From contig NZ_CP014137.1 of assembly GCF_002291445.1 (NCBI RefSeq), forward strand, positions 4,340,001-4,404,000: a stretch of 64,000 bases of DNA, written 5' to 3'. The stretch comes from Brenneria goodwinii. GTDB lineage: Bacteria > Pseudomonadota > Gammaproteobacteria > Enterobacterales > Enterobacteriaceae. The notes under the pieces were generated by a model. That model ran no database searches. It was not told the origin of the DNA and saw only the letters and a program-made list of their open reading frames with translations. Position numbers and translations under genes: made by a program. Shown one piece after another: positions 60,455 through 64,000 of the stretch (its first letter is position 1; the number at the start of each line of letters is the position of its first letter).

Positions 60455-62524
60455 ATGACAGACAAGACTTTTCTGGTGGAAATCGGCACGGAAGAGCTGC
60501 CGCCGAAGGCTCTCCGTAATCTGGCGGAGTCTTTTGCCGCCAACTTTACCGCGGAACTGGATGCCGCCGGCCTGACTCACGGCGACGTGAAATGGTTTGC
60601 CGCGCCGCGCCGTCTGGCGTTGAAAGTGGCCACCTTAAGCGCCGCGCAGCCGGATCGCGAAATCGAAAAACGCGGCCCGGCGATAGCGCAGGCGTTTGAC
60701 GCCGCGGGCAATCCGACCAAAGCGGCCGAAGGCTGGGCGCGCGGCTGCGGCATTACGCTCGATCAGGCCGAACGGCTGAAAACCGATAAAGGCGAATGGC
60801 TGCTATACCGCGCGCAGGTTAAAGGCGAACAGGCTCAGGCGTTGCTGACCGGCATGGTTAACAATTCGCTGGCCAAACTGCCGATTCCAAAATTGATGCG
60901 CTGGGGCGATAAAGACACGCAGTTCGTGCGTCCGGTGCATACCGTCACCCTGCTGCTGGGCGATGAACCGATCCCAGGCCAGGTGTTGGGCATTGATTCC
61001 GCCCGCACTATCCGCGGTCACCGCTTTATGGGCGAAACTGAATTCACTATCGATAACGCCGACCAGTATCCGCAAATCCTGTTGGAACGCGGTAAGGTCA
61101 TGGCGGACTACGACGCGCGTAAAGCGAAAATCAAGCAGAATGCCGAATCCGCCGCCCGCAAGATTGGCGGTAACGCCGATCTGAATGACAGCCTGTTGGA
61201 AGAGGTCGCCTCGCTGGTGGAGTGGCCGGTGGTGCTGACGGCGAAGTTTGAGGAAAAATTTCTTGCGGTGCCATCGGAAGCGCTGGTTTATACCATGAAG
61301 GGCGACCAGAAATACTTCCCGGTTTACGACAACGGCGGCAAGCTGCTGCCGAACTTTATCTTTGTCGCCAACATCGAATCCAGCGATCCGCAGCAGATTA
61401 TTTCCGGTAACGAAAAAGTGGTGCGTCCGCGTTTGGCGGATGCGGAGTTCTTCTTCAATACCGACCGTAAAAAACGCCTGGAAGACCATCTGCCGCGTCT
61501 GGAAACCGTGCTGTTTCAGCAACAGCTAGGCTCGCTGCGCGATAAAACCGATCGCATTCAGGCGTTGGCCGGTTGGGTGGCCGAACAGATTGGCGCCGAC
61601 GTGAACCACGCTACCCGCGCGGGGCTGTTGTCCAAGTGCGACCTGATGACCAACATGGTGTTCGAATTTACCGACACGCAGGGCGTGATGGGGATGCACT
61701 ACGCGCGTCATGACGGCGAAGCCGAAGATGTCGCCGTGGCGTTGAACGAGCAGTATCAGCCGCGTTTTGCCGGTGACTCCCTGCCGTCTTCCGCGGTGGC
61801 CTGCGCGCTGGCGATTGCCGATAAGATGGATTCGCTGGCGGGGATTTTCGGCATCGGCCAACATCCGAAAGGCGATAAAGACCCGTTTGCCCTGCGCCGT
61901 GCGGCGTTAGGGGTCTTGCGCATCATCGTCGAGAAAGGGTTACCGCTGGATCTGCAAACGCTGACGGAAGAAGCGGTGCGCCTGTATGGCGACAAGCTGA
62001 CCAACGCCAAGGTGGTGGATGATGTGATTGAGTTTATGCTCGGTCGCTTCCGCGCCTGGTATCAGGAAGAAGGTCATAGCGTGGATACCATTCAGGCGGT
62101 GCTGGCGCGCCGTCCGACTCGCCCGGCGGATTTCGATGCCAGGGTGAAAGCGGTGAGCCACTTCCGTACGCTGGAGGCGTCTGCCGCACTGGCTGCGGCC
62201 AATAAACGCGTTTCCAATATTCTGGCGAAATCCAGCGATACGCTGAAAGAGAACGTTGAAGCCGCTTTACTGAAAGATCCCGCGGAAATTACGCTGGCGA
62301 CGCATCTGGTGGTACTGAACGACAAGCTGGAACCGCTATTTGCCGAGGGGCGTTATCAGGAAGCGTTGGTGGAGCTGGCTGCGCTGCGTGAGCCGGTTGA
62401 CGCCTTCTTCGATCAGGTCATGGTGATGGCTGACGACGCGGCCGTGCGCGTTAATCGCCTGACGTTGCTCAATGCGTTGCGTAATCTGTTCCTGAAAGTG
62501 GCGGATATTTCGCTGTTGCAGTAA
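60455..62524 (+). CDS. glyS: Glycyl-tRNA synthetase beta subunit
   Basis: 689 aa, the same as E. coli GlyS. MTDKTFLVEIGTEELPPKALRNLAESF is the standard start. The middle has the HD-like domain (ATRAGLLSKCDLMTNMVFEFTDTQG; HYARHDGEAEDVA), and the C-terminus the anticodon-binding DALR-like region (VNRLTLLNALRNLFLKVADISLLQ). It recognises tRNA-Gly. GAGG precedes ATG. Confidence 0.97.
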   Translation: MTDKTFLVEIGTEELPPKALRNLAESFAANFTAELDAAGLTHGDVKWFAAPRRLALKVATLSAAQPDREIEKRGPAIAQAFDAAGNPTKAAEGWARGCGITLDQAERLKTDKGEWLLYRAQVKGEQAQALLTGMVNNSLAKLPIPKLMRWGDKDTQFVRPVHTVTLLLGDEPIPGQVLGIDSARTIRGHRFMGETEFTIDNADQYPQILLERGKVMADYDARKAKIKQNAESAARKIGGNADLNDSLLEEVASLVEWPVVLTAKFEEKFLAVPSEALVYTMKGDQKYFPVYDNGGKLLPNFIFVANIESSDPQQIISGNEKVVRPRLADAEFFFNTDRKKRLEDHLPRLETVLFQQQLGSLRDKTDRIQALAGWVAEQIGADVNHATRAGLLSKCDLMTNMVFEFTDTQGVMGMHYARHDGEAEDVAVALNEQYQPRFAGDSLPSSAVACALAIADKMDSLAGIFGIGQHPKGDKDPFALRRAALGVLRIIVEKGLPLDLQTLTEEAVRLYGDKLTNAKVVDDVIEFMLGRFRAWYQEEGHSVDTIQAVLARRPTRPADFDARVKAVSHFRTLEASAALAAANKRVSNILAKSSDTLKENVEAALLKDPAEITLATHLVVLNDKLEPLFAEGRYQEALVELAALREPVDAFFDQVMVMADDAAVRVNRLTLLNALRNLFLKVADISLLQ

Positions 62525-62529
62525 TGTTC

Positions 62530-62566
62530 GCGCGCGTCCTCTTCACGCCGAAGGGGGCGCGCGTTT
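62530..62566 (+). terminator. Terminator after glyS
   Basis: CGCGCGTCC and GGGGGCGCGCG form a GC-rich stem about 6 bp after the glyS stop, followed by TTTCT. Confidence 0.7.
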
Positions 62567-63255
62567 CTGACGGTTTTGCCTGTTCTTAACGGCCCGATTT
62601 CTCCAATGCTATGCGATAACCGGGTTAATATCAGCGTATTTCCAACGTCTGAAGATTTGAATTATTTATGGCGTAATTAGCCTGGCGCTCGTTTTTATAT
62701 TAATTATTTAACACATAAATATAAATTAAATATCATCCCATTAACGCAAGCCATTAATTAATACTTCATATTCTCAACATAGTGACAATTATTTTTTTAC
62801 CTATATTAGTCATACCGTTAACGTTAATTATAACCTTAGATATCTTATTGTTTTTATTCTATTTCATTTTTTGTGAAATAGAATAAAGATCACAATTATC
62901 CTGTAATGACAGGCTTATACTAAAAATAAACTCTGATTGTTACTGATGTGCCCAAACGTATAAGTAAAATAAATAACACCATGATTTTATTTATTATAGC
63001 AATGTCGATAGCTTCGCAAGTACAGACGGGCGGCGAACGGGTCATTCAGGAAAAGCGCGGCCAACGTACCTGCAACTTGAAAGATGAAGGGTATATTAAT
63101 TTCTTGATTACTAGACAGAGGAATAGTCCTGTTGTTGGTCAGGTAGGACAAAAAAGAATGAAATAATAACCGGGGTATTTGAACCGATAGCGCCATGACT
63201 CTCTGTCTGCTGTAGAACTATTTATATAGCTTATTATCAATTACAGGAGTTCATT
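62567..63255. other. AT-rich gap before the alcohol dehydrogenase, with a 13-bp inverted repeat
   Basis: No convincing gene; a 72-codon frame at 62948-63166 lacks a good ribosome site and any recognisable sequence. TTATTCTATTTCA (62854-62866) and TGAAATAGAATAA (62874-62886) form a perfect 13-bp inverted repeat with a 7-nt spacer, 370 bp before the dehydrogenase start; it may be an operator or an AT-rich hairpin. Confidence 0.6.
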
Positions 63256-64000
63256 ATGAGTGCGATTAACTTTTCTATCCCGCGTGATATCACCTATGGT
63301 GAAAATGCGATGGCGCGGCTTGCTACCTTAAGGGGTAGCCGGGCGGCGATTGTCACCGGCGGCAGCTCGATGAAGCGGCATGGCTTTCTGGCCCAGGCCG
63401 AACAATTGCTCAATCAGGCGGGGATGGAGTGCCTGCTGATTGATAATGTTGAGCCCAACCCCTCGGTGGCGACGGTACAGCGCGGCGCCAAAGCGATGCT
63501 TGAATTCCAGCCGGACTGGATTGTGGCGATTGGCGGCGGATCCGCTATCGACGCGGCGAAAGTCATGTGGTGTTTCTATGAGCATCCGCATCTTAAGCTA
63601 GAGGATATCCTGCCCGTCGGTTCCATGCCGCCGCTGCGCAACAAGGCCAAATTTGTGGCGATCCCTTCCACCAGCGGCTCGGCTTCGGAAATCACCGCCT
63701 TTTCCGTGATTACCGATACGGAAAGCCATATTAAATACCCGATCGTTGCCTCAGATATGGTGCCGGACATCGCTATCCTCGATCCGGCCATTCCGGCAAC
63801 CTGTCCGCCGCACATTACGGCGCATTCGGGCATGGATGTGTTGACCCATGCGCTGGAAGCCTACGTGTCCACCGCCGCTACCTCGTTTACCGACCCTTAT
63901 GCGCTGGAAGCCATCCGGCTGGTATTTGAGAATCTGGAGACGGCCTACCTTTCACCGGATAACATGCAGGCGCGCTACCACATGCACAACGCTTCTGCGC
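63256..64000 (+). CDS. Iron-containing (type III) alcohol dehydrogenase, truncated by window end
   Basis: ATG at 63256 with CAGGAG upstream; 248 codons are visible with no stop. NAD-binding IVTGGSSMKRHG and WIVAIGGGSAIDAAKVMWCF, then STSGSASEITAFSVIT and AHSGMDVLTHALEAYVS with the first Asp/His metal ligands of the family. FucO, EutG and YiaY-type enzymes interconvert alcohols and aldehydes; the substrate cannot be told. The remaining His ligands lie beyond the edge. Confidence 0.93.
   Translation, partial: MSAINFSIPRDITYGENAMARLATLRGSRAAIVTGGSSMKRHGFLAQAEQLLNQAGMECLLIDNVEPNPSVATVQRGAKAMLEFQPDWIVAIGGGSAIDAAKVMWCFYEHPHLKLEDILPVGSMPPLRNKAKFVAIPSTSGSASEITAFSVITDTESHIKYPIVASDMVPDIAILDPAIPATCPPHITAHSGMDVLTHALEAYVSTAATSFTDPYALEAIRLVFENLETAYLSPDNMQARYHMHNASA

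Noticed and set aside
62948..63166. Possible 72-aa small protein
   Set aside because: No ribosome site, no recognisable motif, and an atypical mix of residues; most likely a chance frame in AT-rich DNA.

Overview
The window looks like a chromosomal segment of a plant-associated member of the Enterobacterales, most likely Pectobacteriaceae (Brenneria, Dickeya or Pectobacterium-like). This is inferred from dppABCDF, ghrB, tag-yiaC and glyQS lying in a neighbourhood resembling that of E. coli, an ERIC repeat, a GH105-type pectin-fragment hydrolase locus and type VI secretion effectors. No rRNA, tRNA or CRISPR array was found.

Layout. 0-0.5 kb: start of a 2-hydroxycarboxylate transporter, cut by the window edge. 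1.6-7.3 kb: complete dppABCDF dipeptide/heme importer. 7.5-34.4 kb: a nitrogen-salvage region. Its outer parts encode a complete reductive pyrimidine pathway: PreT/PreA, dihydropyrimidinase and carbamoylase on the right; omega-aminotransferase, a YdfG-like malonic semialdehyde reductase, a MocR regulator and an NMT1-type ABC importer on the left. Between them sits a seven-gene 'urea carboxylase' operon read leftward. A guanidine-I (ykkC) riboswitch in its leader identifies it as a guanidine-degradation operon (ABC importer, two carboxyguanidine deiminase subunits, guanidine carboxylase, allophanate hydrolase). A RutR-like TetR regulator and a ParE/RelE-type toxin-antitoxin pair lie between this operon and preTA, and a near-perfect RutR box precedes preT.

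34.5-40.4 kb: a compact five-gene operon (ArgG-like synthetase, formyltransferase, ArgH-like lyase, stand-alone B3/B4 tRNA-editing domain, LysE exporter) with a divergent ArgP-like LysR regulator. I know of no described pathway with this composition. I propose that it makes and exports an arginine mimic, possibly a formamidine, while editing mischarged tRNA to protect the producer. This is the most novel item in the window.

40.4-50.5 kb: avtA, then a putative oligogalacturonide/rhamnogalacturonide locus (DUF4432 epimerase-like protein, LacI regulator, MFS importer, an unrecognised 831-aa protein, GH105 hydrolase). 51-54.3 kb: ghrB, an ADP-ribosylglycohydrolase, yiaC and tag. 54.6-59.4 kb: a TSUP transporter followed by stacked type VI secretion cassettes (Tlde1-like L,D-transpeptidase effector plus immunity; a glycine-zipper effector plus two paralogous immunity proteins), with fragments of hcp, glyQ and the TSUP gene between them. 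59.5-62.5 kb: glyQS. 63.3 kb to the end: a truncated iron-dependent alcohol dehydrogenase.

Two ~334-bp non-autonomous elements (31.05-31.39 and 44.66-45.00 kb) have Tn5/IS50-like terminal inverted repeats and 9-10 bp target duplications. A degenerate relative lies at 11.5 kb. Their internal hairpins are conserved by compensatory changes, and both intact copies sit inside the same type of short GC-rich palindromic repeat.
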